From Pardosa pseudoannulata (taxonomy: Eukaryota > Arthropoda > Arachnida > Araneae > Lycosidae), in NCBI GenBank assembly GCA_032207245.1, contig CM063508.1:95736016-95800015 (forward strand): a stretch of 64,000 nt of DNA, given 5' to 3'. Under the pieces are notes generated by a model, which had not been told where the DNA came from, ran no database searches, and saw only the letters and a list, made by a program, of their open reading frames with translations. The position numbers and the translations under genes are program-made. How positions within the stretch are numbered: position 1 is the first letter of the stretch; each line of letters opens with the position of its first letter. Positions 42,354-57,182 of this stretch are shown piece by piece.

Positions 42354-44092
42354 GCCATCTAGCAAACTGAAAAAGAAATGAAGAATGCAGTAAAGTGTTG
42401 TCATTCTATACTATACAGGTGTTATTTCTTGATAGAAATAAATATGCAGAACAAAATATATTCGTTTAATCCAGTACTACTATGTTCTTGAGTGAAAAAG
42501 ATTTTTATCTTTATCAAGAGGGGAAGGAAAAAAACAGGTGCTGCCATCTATTATTCTTTAGGATTAATAATTCTGAACAGCAGATAATATGCGGTGTATA
42601 ATACGCATTAGAAGAAAATTTAAAGTTTTTAAGATTATAAATGACCCCTACCTGCCAAAGAAAGACAAACATATTTTTTTATATTTCACATTTATAAGGA
42701 TGATAGATAAGATTCATAAAGAATTTTCAATGATGTGTGTAGAAGGGTTAATGGTAGGTGCTGGTCAACATCCACATAGAGTAGGTAAAGAAGAGGGAAA
42801 AAAAAGATTTACGGAGAAAATAACAGACAATTAGTCATAATTAATATTGCTTAAGAAATTTTAATACAAACAAATGTACATACACGAAACACAATATTCT
42901 TGAGACAGTTACTTGAAAACAAACACTTTAATAAATTTTTTTTTCATAAATTATAAAGTAAGGTGTCTTTTATACAGTATTTAAATAACTGGATAGGTAT
43001 AAATTAGAGTAATCAAAACTGTATAAAAATACAATATGGTGTTACTTGAAATGCAGCACTCTTATATACAATTTGAAGAAAATGTACATAACCTGACTAT
43101 TTGATGATTGAGATGGGTATGCGGAATAATGTAGTTTAAGATGTACTCAGGATAAAAAAAGAAGAGGAAAATGAAATACAATTACCTTTTGACAGATGTA
43201 ATTAGTTGAAAGTATAAATATGTGAATAGGTAATCTCATTGTACTTTTAATGACAATGTACATACACTCTATGTATGTGTCGTTTAGTATAGAAATAAAA
43301 AAATATAAAGTAACACCATGAAATTATAAAGAAATCACAATTGATGACACAAAATAAGTCAGCACCACAAGTTTATCAAACTATTTTTGTTTTTGACAAT
43401 TTCTTTCCATTTTATTCACATGGGAGAAAATAAAACTGAATATACATCGATATATTTAAAACATCAATTTTGATCTTGCATGTAATTCAAACTTTGAACG
43501 GATATATTTTCTGGATGTCATAAAAATAGCTATTTTAGTAAATAACAAGTTTGTAATTCATATTTTTAATACATTTTATGCTACAGAGAGTGCTAGACAC
43601 AGTATTCCATGTACAAAATTTAACCTAAGGACATTAATTCCATTTTTAATGGCAAAAGACATTAACCTATCATTTTATTTAGCCCAATTTTAGGTTTAAC
43701 CAATAGATTATCTTCATTTTCAGAAAATATTAATCTGATAGAATATTGAATGTTAGATACTTTTCCACAAGATATAATACAACAGGTATTATAAGAAATA
43801 AAAGCATAAAATACTTTTAAAGAACACTTTGTATAAAAATACTAAATGATAGGTATGGTTAAAAAATTGCACATTTCAATCAAAAAACTTTGTTTAAAGC
43901 TATTTAAAATATAACAAAGTGAACTGTATACACATTGCTTCTAAAAAAAAAGTAGAAAAAAATTAATTTAAAAACAGAAAACAAAACTATCTGAGTTAGG
44001 AAAACTGTTTTTCAGATGAAGCACCGCTTGATCCTACAGTTAAAAACTTGAGAGATAAGTGCAATGCAAGTAATGATGAGAAAAGATGTAGA

Positions 44093-44098
44093 TTTATT
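44093..44098 (-). terminator. Candidate poly(A) signal of the right-hand gene
   Basis: AATAAA on the minus strand (TTTATT on plus) about 155 bp after the stop codon. In DNA this AT-rich such hexamers are common by chance, so this is only the nearest plausible signal. Confidence 0.3.
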
Positions 44099-44251
44099 TT
44101 TGCATTGCAATTTGAATAAAAAGAAAGATAAATTACTTCTCCTGGAATGACGAAACCAGAAAGCACAGTTCTAATGAAGATGCAAAAGTGCAAGATGGAA
44201 ATATTACAATGAAGATGATTAAAAATTGTGAAGATACCAACTAAAGCCAAA

Positions 44252-46321
44252 CTAGGTATTTGTTACTGGTGATCCAGGCAATGAACAATCTTTGATATCA
44301 GACGTTGTTACAGAGCAATCAGGACTATTAGAATCCCGACCACTTTCTTTCTTCCCAGAATTTTCACCTAACTTGTAAAGGATCTGCAATAGGATCAAAT
44401 TTAAATAATTAATAATTTTTTAATTAGACTATCTATAAATAATAATAAAAAAACTTAGGAGTAACATCTCTCCTGACTTTGTTAGTCATGCTTTTGTTAT
44501 AACTTTTACAAAACATAAGAGCACTATCATATTTTATAAACTTAAATAACAGCATTGAAAATTTGATACCAACCAGAAGTAGCTATTCAGTAACTGGAAG
44601 TTGCAGGTAAATTGCATGCTTGCAAACTTTGTAAAATTTCGTTGATTGACATTTAAAGACAAGTAATTGTTATAAAGGCAATTGTAAATAATAAAACCTT
44701 TGTGCATTCATTATATATAATAAAACATTAGCTTTTTTAGAATTAAATTTAATTCTAAAAACTTTAAAATTATCCAACCATGACCTACCAAAGCTTTAAT
44801 TATTTAAAAAAATTTAATTTATTTCAATAGTCTTAATTTTTTAAATGATTTATTTACAAACTGGTCACTATTATTCTATTTATAAGGCTGGAATAATAAA
44901 GTGTTTCTATTCAGGAATATTTAATTTTTTCTTTTATTTTTGGTAATAAAATACATGTAGTTAGACTAAGAAATTAAATTTTTTTTCAAACATTATATAT
45001 ATATATATATATATATATATTGATTAATAATAATTAAATATGTATGTAATAAATAAATATAACAGGTTTTTGACAACCTTAAAGACTTTCATCTGCTATT
45101 ACATAATTTATGTAATAATAGTACTGATTAAATAACACATTTAAATTTTACATGATATTTAACTCTAGGATTTAATTCAAAGATTTATGTACAATATTTA
45201 CATAGAAATCAAGATGCCTAAAACATATGCAAATATCCAGCTACTGATCAATAAATTTATTTGTTTCATCTCTTCTTCTAATCCATTATAAAAAAATCAC
45301 CAAAATAAGTCAATGGTAAAGGATTAAAAAAAATTGACACAATTTGAAATTTAAATATACATACTGATCTTAATGTTGACTTTATAAATTCCTTTCTGTA
45401 ACTCAAATCAAATTTGGGGTACATATCATATATCTGAAAAATAAAAATAAAATATAGCACTACAGAAGACCAATACTTTTAGAATACAAAACAGTAAACA
45501 ATTTATGATGAGATATGTAACAATGAAAAAGTTTTCATTGCACCATATATTTATTTATTCCCTTTTCTGTTTAAGTTTCTAAAATAAATATATATTGTAA
45601 GTTAAAATTAAATCAGAAGAACCCTATTAATCTAAATTAATTTAAATCCTATCTCCAATTATCTCTTAACCCATTTCTATTTGGATTTTCCATGTGCAAC
45701 CATAAGATATACATTTATAATGTGTCTGCCTTCTTAAAAAAAAAAAAACTTGACCCTGAATATGTTTGATGGGTAAGTACACATGTTAAAAGAATATATA
45801 GTATAAAATACTTAATTTTTAACATATTTTTTTAGATATGACATTATGTACTTAACGAGGGAGCAAAAACTACAAAAACTTTGGTTTAAAAAGCACATTC
45901 TATGAAAGAAATATTCAGGAATGAGTACTATATTTACAGTCTTTAGTTTATCTCAATTCTTATTGTTAATGAATTGCAGATGGAAGAGAGTTGGAAGTAT
46001 GTAGCAATGAAAAAATACATTGATAATACTTTATGAAATAGATCACTAAAATTTATATACAAAGTATCTAGCTTTCTTGAAACATTATAACATGTTATCT
46101 TAAATACAACCTTTAATATAATAAGCACATCCTACTTGGTTGGTAGTATATATATATATAATTAGGAGTATCAGACATGGTGTCCACAAAATTAGGAGAA
46201 ATGAAAAAGAAAAGTAACTTGATAATTTTCCAAAATTTCCTGACATATTACAGTCATGCAACATTCCTTGGGCATAAGCTGAATTTGGATTCAGTAAAGA
46301 CTGCATCTCTATAAGAGTGGG

Positions 46322-46354
<33 letters not shown>

Positions 46355-46530
46355 CAAAGTATAATTTTAGGTATGTATTGGCACAAATTTTTCATCTGGA
46401 TGCACCTAATGATCCACTCTTTCAATAAGAGTAGTCAATTTCACATAAATCAACAAAGTTTCTTTTATACATGCAGTGTATATTAATATTAAAGTTGCAA
46501 TGTCTCACCTAAAATGCAAATGTTAGAGAC

Positions 46531-46569
<39 letters not shown>

Positions 46570-49500
46570 AAACATTTGAAGTGAGAAAAATATCTGAATA
46601 ATTTAGCATAGCATACAGTATGAATATTAAAAAAAATTGTATTACTTTAAAATAATAATAGCAAAAGACCTTATCTTTAAATTGTTTAATAAATGTAACT
46701 TCTAAAAAAAGATTAAAAAAAAAATAAATAAAAATAAAATAAAAAATATTTGAAATCTTGGAAATAATTTAAAATTTAAATTACAAATTTCTAAAGATTT
46801 GTAAATTTCTCTAATTTTAGCAGAATTTTGAAAAATACCATGATTTTTCCAAGAATCGTTAAGTACTTTGACAGTTTCTTGATACATGGCCAACTGTCAG
46901 ACCAATAACTCCATTAAGACAACTTGAGAAAATTACAGGAAAAGTATGCAATATAAAAACGTTTTTAAATAGTAAACACTAGCTTTACTAAATAATTTTA
47001 ATATTTCAAGTAAATCACGAATGCAAAATTACCCTTTTAATGACACCATTCATCGTAATATCCTGCAGATCTGTTTTTTCTACAATATCACATATATGCT
47101 TTTTTAACACACTATCCTGTAATATTCAAATAAGAATTATGAGATACTCAAATAAGAATTATGAGAAAATTTGACTTTATTATTACTATCTTATGATACA
47201 CAAGATGAAGAAAAAGACTAACCATTGGATGGCCTATTAGTGATGCTAAAGGCTTATCACCATCCTCTTCACTATCTTTGCTGGGTGAGTTATCTAGAAT
47301 TATAAATAAATATATTATAGAGGGTATGATACAGTGATGTGATATATATTATTATTACTTGACATTGCTCAGGAAGAAACTTTGTATACATACCACAAAA
47401 TTGCTTTAAAAGCTGCACTGTAGCCACTGTATTTTTTATTCATATTATAATACAGATTAAATTTTAAAACATATGTATTATAATTGAGAAAACACTACAA
47501 AATATTACTAATGAATAAATGATGACTCAAAATCAAATTTTAGAACAATGTTTAAAAACATTTTAGCATTATTCCTATAGATGTGAAGTCTTCACTGCTG
47601 TTAACTGAAGGTTCCAATTTTGTTTGTACAGATTCTGTAGTTACTATTAATCATTATACAATAAACACTTTTGCATTGTTGAATTGCACGATAAATTATA
47701 TTTTCCTGATGAATAAATGATGATTAAAAATTAAACCTTAGAGCAATGTGTAGTAAAAATACAGTTCAGTATTAATCAGAGATAAGAAGTTTGATGCTTG
47801 TATAAAATAAATAAACAATTTTTTAAACAAAACGTAGGATTCTGTAAATGACAAACAAACAAACTTTTACACACACACACTTACATCTCTAATTTAAAGA
47901 GCTAAAAGTTACTCAATGAAAATCTCCCTCTATTACAATAATATTCACTTTTCTGTTAACAAGATAAAAATAATAGTTTGGCAAAGAAAATAAAACATAT
48001 TTCACTAAAGATACTATATCTCTCTGTATGCAACTGACCATAACTATCTACAAAAATATCATGCATGGACTAGCAAATTCATAAACTTGTACTGTTTGAG
48101 GACAGTATGACTCATGACTAAGTCCATACTTGACAAGATGTCATTAAAAAAGGAAAAAAAGTGCAGATACAAATTCCAGTATTTTGCATTGTCTTTTATT
48201 TAAAGACAATGCAAAATACTGGAATTTTGCAGTTTCCTTTCCAAGCAAAAACACCCTTACACTGTGATAACTTTTAGGGCTAATGCATCATATACCATAT
48301 AATCTTCTCCAAATGGTTTTCAATTCAGCAACATGACACCACAAAGAAGTTGGAGATAATTTTAAAATGATTAAGAAGATCCATACAAATAGTGAAACTC
48401 AAACTCACAAAATCTGGTACTGAGAGGCAGCACACAACCTATTTAGCTACTTTTTGGTGAAAATAAAAGGAAAGATAATATATAGAAATTAAGATTTACA
48501 AACCTTTTCCTGAAACTTCTTTAGGCGGAGATTTTGGAATGTCAGCTTTTTCATTAGATGTAATAATCTGTAAAAAATAATGAGAATAAAAAGCTATAGC
48601 TATATGTGGCAAAAAGAAATTTAAGACTAAAAAAACCTTTAAAATTTTTTAAATTGTATTAAAATGTATTTTACAAAACATACTAAAAATGTTAAGAAAT
48701 GTTTTTAAATATTTTTTTTGAAATAGAAAATTAATATTTTATCAAAATGAGAAAATATATTTTTTGAAGTTGAATAACAAGTATAAAGTACAATTTTAAT
48801 AACAGGATAACAGTTAATTATTTAGTAATAAGTGCTAAGAAAACTAATACTAGATTATTGATTTCTAACCTGTGATTTGGGATCCTCAGACACTTCGATG
48901 TCAGCAGGTACTATTGTTTCTGATAACTTGGTAGACACTAAATGAAAGAAAGCATTCCATTTTCACAAATAAATCACTTACCAAAATTACACTTTTTACA
49001 CAACACCTTAAAAACTAGTATTAATACAATTATGGATTAATGTGAAGTATTACAGAGAAGTTTCAATAAGGCCAAAAAATTCTTTAATAAATTAAATGTT
49101 ATTCATGTACTTGTAAGCAAGAAACACTAAGGTTACAAAGAATTTGTTAGTAATAGCATGTGAAAAGAGAAAAACTAAACTAAGTATTGATCATTTAGTT
49201 ATCAACCTTACTTTAGTTTTGTACTTCATTAAACATAAACTATGTATCATTTTTAAAAACATTCTTACTATGCGAATTAAATAGTCTACATTTTTCCTAG
49301 GATATATATTTTTTCATTTCTCAGTTAATTTTAGAATAAGATGCAACTCATGAAGGTTTTTACCTTGAGTTATGATTGGAGTGGACATAGTAATAGCAGT
49401 TGACTGTAAACCTAACATTGGAGCTGACTGCTGCATACCAGACATTTGCAAAGTCTGTGGGTATGGAGATACTAAAGGAAATGTCATTGCTTGAGGTACT

Positions 49501-52500
49501 AATTGGGGAAATGTTTGAGGAACTGGAGAACCAAATGATGCAATACCAGTAATAGTGGGAACACTTGGATCTAACAGAAAAATATAAAAAATATATAATT
49601 TAAATTTTCAACAGTTGACAAATTAAAAGAAATTATTTTAATTTCACAATTCATTACTCTACAAACATCACCAAGAAAGTTCTGAGAATTTCTCACATAA
49701 TTTATTTTTTATTCAATCTGTACACGTGAGCAAATTCAAAACGCTATACTAAAAATCATAAGGACAATATGGTACACTATTCAATAGTGGTCTCTAGATA
49801 TTTTAGATACATCAAGGAAATTTTCATTTAGCAGAAAACAAAGGCAAAAGAATGGCAAGATATGCATGCAGATATACATGTATCAATTTTCTGAGTAGTA
49901 ATTCTCAAAACATTCAGAGTGATCTCTGAACTCTGTATTTAAGCCCCCCCAAGATACATAACCATACAACACAGCACAGCAAAATCGGTCTATTACACAT
50001 AGAAATGCAAAATAAATCAAGACAATGATGAAGCACAAAGTCAACAATTTTTAATTATATACATACTTATAAATGGGCATGCAAAAACAGAAAAAAATTA
50101 ATTTAGCTTCAGATTTACTAACATGATAAAAGCAAAAACATAAAACTTTGCAATTTAAACAAAGTTTGTACTATATGAATACCTTTTTTAAGATTATTCC
50201 AAAACTTTCGCAATAATTAAATCTGAAATTATACTCTTGTGTTGTCTTTATATTTAGTTTAAATACATACATATGATTATAAATTTAAAATTAAGAATTC
50301 TTGGAATTAAGTAAACCTAGTGTTTTATACCTAAAAAGAGTTAAAGCCTGACATGCTCTACATAAATTGATATGTTCAACTGGTATTAGTGGCAAAAAGA
50401 AATATCAATGCAAAAATTGTAAAAATTCTCAGTGAAAACTGGAATTAAATCCAGTCAAAGAGAATTACAAATCAGTTATTAAAGCCCCAGTATTCTGTTT
50501 TGTATACTACTTCATATTCTAAATACAGGCTTTTACATGTGAGAAGATTATCAGTAAAATAGATCGTTATATAATTCCAGAATATGTATTTCTTTTGTCA
50601 CAGAATAAACAAAATTTAATTTTCATAATAATGTTATATACTTCTAAATAATAACATTAATTTAAAACATGCCAAAATGGAATACAAAAATTTAAATAAA
50701 ACTTTATAATATCAATTCTGAATTTTTTTTAAAAATCGGAATGATTAACTGACAACACGAATAAATTAAATACAATTTTTTAAAAATAAAAATTGGGAGG
50801 ACAAAGAAATTTTTTTTTTGCTCTAACATGGAATTAAATATTACTATTATACATGAAAAATTATTGCAACAGCAAGCGAAACAAAACTAAAACGAACTAG
50901 ACATTTCTTATTTTAAATGTGTCACTTTCTACTTGGTAATATATGTTTTAAGTGACTTTGTATCAGAGACTAATTGTTAACAAATAGATGTAAAAGGAAA
51001 AATAAAAAGTATAATATGCAACACCCATGCAACTGTACAAAATGGAATCTTTATAGGATTGACTATTGTGTTAAACATACTAAAATATTTCCAATTATTT
51101 AAAGGGATATTTTTTTAAATTCATATAGGAATAACAGTGAAATAAAACAATTTCGTACAATAACAAAAGAAAGAAGTAAAAACTTCTCTCACTTTGAAAT
51201 TTAAATTACAATTTCAATCAGCAGTGAATAAAACATTAATTTAATTTTGAAATTCCTATTTCTAAAATGTCTATGCTTCTCAAATTTCATGGGGAAAAAT
51301 GGAGAATGAATTTTCTTGAAAATGCAGAAACAATATAAAATAAGCTCTGCGATCATAACAGCCAATGAAAGACTCGAGATTAAGTTTTAATTCCATTTGT
51401 TGGTTTTTCCGAGGCAAGCAGCTCCAAGACATTGGAAATCTTCCTCGAGTTTTTACACATCCACTCATTTAAGAAAAACCAACTATAAGTGATACACAAT
51501 TTTCATTCCCGAAGGACTTAATTAAAAAAAAAAACAAAGAAATTTTAATAAATGTTTGTTTTGATCAGTTTGGAGCACTAAATCCTACTTTTTTATTACT
51601 TTAGATCAAACAAGACTGAGAGCTTATGCACCAGAATTGAATCCAAATGGATAAGAACATCCATACCAGCAGTGAGATTCAAATTCAAGAAATGAAGTTA
51701 AATTTTCTATCTCAGTAAATTTAAAGTTATACTTAAAAAGCTTAGATCAGTATTTTTTCCTTTCACATATATACTTCCAGAAGATCTTAAAATTGCTAAT
51801 TTCATTTTCCTATAACTTCTAAGAAAAATCAAGAGAATTTCTAAAATATTTATCTGGTAACCCCCCCCCAATTAAAAAATAAAATAAAATGAGCATTTTA
51901 AATTGCATTTAACTTGTACAAATAAATATAATTTTATTTATTTTTTAAACTCCTTTAAGGATTACCTTGTACTTTCATAAATGCAAATGCTATATACATT
52001 TGCAAATAAAAACAAAGTTAAACTGATTCAACATTAGGAATATCTTTTGCTGATAGGGAGTGGAAGGAAAACTGAGTGCAAATAAATCTTTATTGCGACA
52101 CATCTTTAATAATGTCAAGGTGACAGCTAAATTACTTTCTTTAGTGCTTCTAAATCAGTGAACAAATACACCATATGCAAGAAAAACTAGATAATTGAGA
52201 AAAATAGCCCACTGCATCAATGCTCTTGTTCTGAAGTATACTACATTTAGAAGCAAGGAAGGAAGGATGGATGGATGGATGGATGGATAAATGGGAGAAA
52301 GAAATTATAATACATAAATAATAATAAAATCTTATCATTTGTAGCAAGACATGCAAAAAAGAACTTCAGTAACCAGAATCAAAATCAATAAGGAGCAAGT
52401 ATCTAAAAGTACAGCATGAGCACATCCCAACTATGAGCAAACAAATTTTGAGTGATTCTTTTAATAGTCTCTACATGAACATGTTCATAACAAGTCTACC

Positions 52501-54022
52501 TTCTTGATGAAAATCCATTTCTTCACTCCAGTACGAAGAGTCTGCTATTTCCACTTCTTTTTCTTTTTCTTCAGTTGGTATAAATTTACTGTGCTCTAAG
52601 ATTTGGGCATATTCTGGCGATTTATAAATGATTTCACTATAATCATCATAAAATGGCATTGGATTTACAGGTGGATTTACAGGTGGACTTACAGATGGAT
52701 TTACAGATGATTTTACAGATGATTTTGGCCTTTTCCTACGAGACAGAGACAATCTAGATTTTTTCCGTCTCTTTGATTTAGAAAGATATGAACGATTTTT
52801 TGAAAGTTCTCTTATTGCCTCGTCAACATTGATTTGGGTTAATACAACTCTACATGTTGCAAAAAGCTTTGCATCTCCAAGAAATTTATCATAATATTCA
52901 CTTTTGTCAGCACCAGATTCGGATATACATGATTCACTCATTTCATACTGTTGAAACTCATTATCAGAATCATTCCAAAGTTCATTATGAATGTCAAACT
53001 TGCTGAGGGTCTGGTGAAAGATATCTGGATACAGATCAACTGCTAACAAGAAAACATGGGAATGAGCCATAATCAAAATAGAATTTCATATAGTCATACG
53101 ATAAAAATTAGCCAAAATAAAAAGGTATCTTCAACAGACTTTCCTCACTGATGGAAAACCAGGCATGATGTGTCCTCTTTACTTCTAACAGAAGTGAATT
53201 CCAAGAACAAACAAAGTGACTATGCACAACATAGATAGCATTGTTTATGAATAGATGCAGTATGAAAAAAGCTAACAAAGCAAGACACAAAAGCAAAGCA
53301 ATCTAATAAAATAATACTACAAACTGAATCATAACGATGAAAGAAATACATTGAACACACACAGGTGAACAAAAGCAAAAAATATTTTCTGCCAAACAAA
53401 AGCATACAAAAATGCACAGCACAAACATATGATCCCAGGTATTTATGCCACTTTAAATACAAATACAATAAAGTTTCCAGTTTAAAATTAGGGATCAAAG
53501 TTTTAAACTTGAAATGTTTTCATTTTTAATACTGTTTAACAATAGCAAACATAATGGTTATTTCAATTTTAAGTGAGCCAAATAAGAGGTAAAAAATACA
53601 GAAGTAATATTTTCATGTAATTGTAAAGAAGATTTTAAATCTTGGTGCATATCAACTGAAGTTCATGATATAAAAAGAGCATTTGCAGAAAGCAAAATGA
53701 AATTTAAAAGTATAAAGGTTCAACTAAGAAAGTACAGTACAACCTCCTAAATAGGTCAACAATCATCACATCGTCATTAATTTCTAAAACCTTGTGTACA
53801 TCTGATTTATTAAGTTTAATATTTTCTTGCTACCAATTTCTAACAATTCTTGTGTTTCAGATTCTGTACGAGTCATTGGAAAATCTAAATTATCCTTACT
53901 GTGGTCATAGTCCTTACTCAGCAAAAATTATCGTACAACAAGCTATGCCAAGCATTTTTAAAAAATTTCTGCATTTACACTGGTCTAAGCATTTGCAATG
54001 CACCACAGTGCATCCTCCATGT

Positions 54023-54062
<40 letters not shown>

Positions 54063-54340
54063 TTGTATTTACATTTTACACGATTTAATCCCACATCCAT
54101 AAAAAAAAAAAAAAAAAAAAATCTATTTCAGACCTAAACAAAATTATTTTCAATAAGAAATGGTGTACTAGTACTTTACTATTATATCTGTATTTTTACT
54201 AACTGTAAGAAATAATTAGAAGGAATTAGATTCTTTCATCAATACTTGTAAATAGATGTGAATTCTAATGGAGGCTGATGTAATGCTTGCTTTATAAAAT
54301 AACCAAATATCTAACAGTTTTTCATCATTTTTTTAAATTG

Positions 54341-54378
<38 letters not shown>

Positions 54379-57148
54379 AAGAAAATTTTTAGACATATGA
54401 TATTGCATAGGCATGTTTTTCAAAATTAATATCAATTACATTTACTATTACAACTGCTAAAAAATGTAAAATTTTTTGCACCATACACTTTTTTTTTTTT
54501 TTAACATAGGCCCATTCACATGCTAAATAACTAAATTGTAATTTGCATCTCTCCATCAAGTCATTAATGATTCATCTAAAGGGATGGCAGTCATGTCACA
54601 ATTAAAAAAAATTTAATAATAAAAAAGGTTTTATGAGCAGTTAGCATTGAATGCAATGTGAAACAGATGACACAATCATCTGTATCATTTTAAAATATGA
54701 AAATATATTCAAATGCCACAGGAATCAATACCACAAGAGTTAGCAAAGTAGAACACTTTCTAAATTATTCAATACTTTTTTACATTCACATGCACGTATA
54801 TATTTGCAGACAATTTTGGCAAAAATATGGAGTATAAAAGGATCTTTTAAAGTTTTTTAAGACTAACATTCTTTTTAAAAACAACAATAAAAATAAAACT
54901 GTTGCTTGGATTTTCAGAGATTCTACCTTTTTTCTGGAGGCTATAAAGCTTAAACTAGGTGACAACTTGTACTATCACTATATAATAAGACTAAATATAC
55001 TGACAATGAAACAGACACACATTATTATAAATATGCTTGTTAAAGTATTTTATTCCCCTTAAGACAGCAAATTTAATCTAATACTAGATCAGCAAATGAA
55101 TTGAATTTTTAATCAGCGATCATTGCAGTAATATAAAAAATGGGATACTTTAACTGATAGATATAACTTTGGTAATCGTTTTTAAAGGCTACAATGTTTA
55201 AACATGCTTTAACATAGATATCTGCACACATATCTCCTTTCAGGAAATAAGAATCAATGTCAACAGGGTACTTTAAAATTACTATCTCATGCAAATGTAG
55301 AGAACACAACTGCACCAAACAACATGCAATGACACATGATGCATGGTTATAACAATAACTAATCCCCATTAAAAGTGTTTAAATTTCATATTCTGAAATT
55401 GTCCAAAATTTCATATTGTTGTATTTATACTTTACATGCAGAGAGAAGAAAGAAAATAAGAAAAGGATGAACTAATAAACACAAAATGAAATACTAACAT
55501 TAAAGGTAATACATGTATTAATGCCTTAAAGTATTTCAGAGTTCCCACGCATTTCTCAGAAAAAACTCAAGAACATAAAGAAAAAATTTCAAGGAATTAA
55601 TTTGGTATAATTTCATTTGAACATTCAGCACATATCCAAGAAAAATAACTTGACTGAAATTATTTTAATAACATCCATATAGATATATGGATATTAAAAT
55701 GGATATATTACATACATACACACACATGCTATTTCCCTAAGCAAAAGTTATCAAAATAACAATTAGACCTCATTGCTAGAAATTACTGGTCTCTTAATAG
55801 AGCAATTATTAAGATCCAATCTTGACCTAGTTTCCAGCCAGTTGAAAAGGGAGAAATAGTTTCATCTCTTGACCATAAGAGATTTTGTGGTTATTTGTAT
55901 GCAATATTTGCTTCTAGAGAAATATATATGCAAAAGTTTACTTAGTGTTTTTCTTTATTTTTTTTTATTTTTATTTTTTTTTTTAATTTCAAGGATTGTA
56001 AAAAGGTTTCTATGATTTTCCTGGTTTTTAAAGGATTGTGGGAACTCTGTATATTTAAAAAAAAAAAAAAAAAACACCTGTTTATAATAACTGGTAAAAA
56101 ATTCCCTACTCAGAACTTGGACATTACCGTGACTTTCTGACAAGCCAAATATAAACTAACTTTTAAAAGAACCAATATCAAAAATTCACAAATGTATTAA
56201 AGATGGTTGATTTGATAAAAATTGTTACTGTAACTTTGAGACCAATCAGAGGAGAACTTACTGTTTAAAAACATTAAAAAGAAGCTGTAAATAAGCATGT
56301 TAACAGTAGAGATCAAATTCACAAAAGATGAATGCAAATTTGTTGATTTAAGGTATGGGGAAAAAAAACATTTGTGCATTATTGACATTGATTCCTTATT
56401 ATTTTTTACTTTTAAAAGCTGTCAATGTATTATTGAAACTATACATGATAGTTTGTCAAATAATTAACTTTTAAATAACTTCAAGCCAATAGTACTGTTT
56501 CCCAAACTTTTATAGTAAGGATTATAAAATACAGAATTATTTTTCTATTCCAGAGTTAAAAAAGAACACATTTTAGAAAGCATTTTATCTTTTAAAAAAT
56601 TTCCTTTAATACATTAAAATTCTTCCTTTTAAAGAAGATACTTTCTTCTTTATAATTGTAACTTATCTAAAAATTTTAATTATAACATGATTTTTGAATA
56701 GAAGAATATCAAAAAAAGAAAAGTTTAGCACAAAAAGTTTAGGAAAATTACAAAATATTAGAACAGTAGTAATAAAAATATATGCACATGAACTGAGTAC
56801 ATGCAATATTGAATTGATTAAAGTTGACCTTAATATGACAAACTTTAAGATTATTATTGAAAATACATTATTCAGCAACTTTTTTTACACACAGCAATAA
56901 AAAAAAAAAAGTTATTTTTAGGTAAGAGAATTTAAATTTTTTTTTCCTAACATAATAAATTTCAATAGTTGTGCAATGAAGAAAAACTGACTTTGGATAC
57001 GAAAATTTAATACATTAATTTTTGTGATCAGGATATCTGTCATAACAAAATTTTTCAAATCCATGACTTTCCCTGATTTTATCAGATCATTTTCCATGAC
57101 TTTAAAAATCTTTTGTCAAAGTGTATATGAATAAAACTTTTGATGTAC

Positions 57149-57182
<34 letters not shown>

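Larger units (their letters stand above)
37521..44092. other. Intergenic DNA / possible 3'UTR of the right-hand gene
   Basis: Apart from SINE copies (38070, 42182) and short AT microsatellites (37946, 41640) I see no gene. An open frame at 42589-42834 has no recognisable motif, lacks a convincing splice context and is treated as chance. Part of the stretch just left of 44252 must be 3'UTR of the minus-strand gene, but its end cannot be placed. Confidence 0.5.

Noticed and set aside
42589..42834. 81-residue open frame, plus strand
   Set aside because: No motif, no splice-site support and no homology I can recall. The length is within chance for this composition.
53108..53498. Open frames just upstream of exon 53042
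   Set aside because: Intron sequence: the exon is defined by the acceptor at 53043 and in-phase joining to 57822. These frames cross the intron without domain support.
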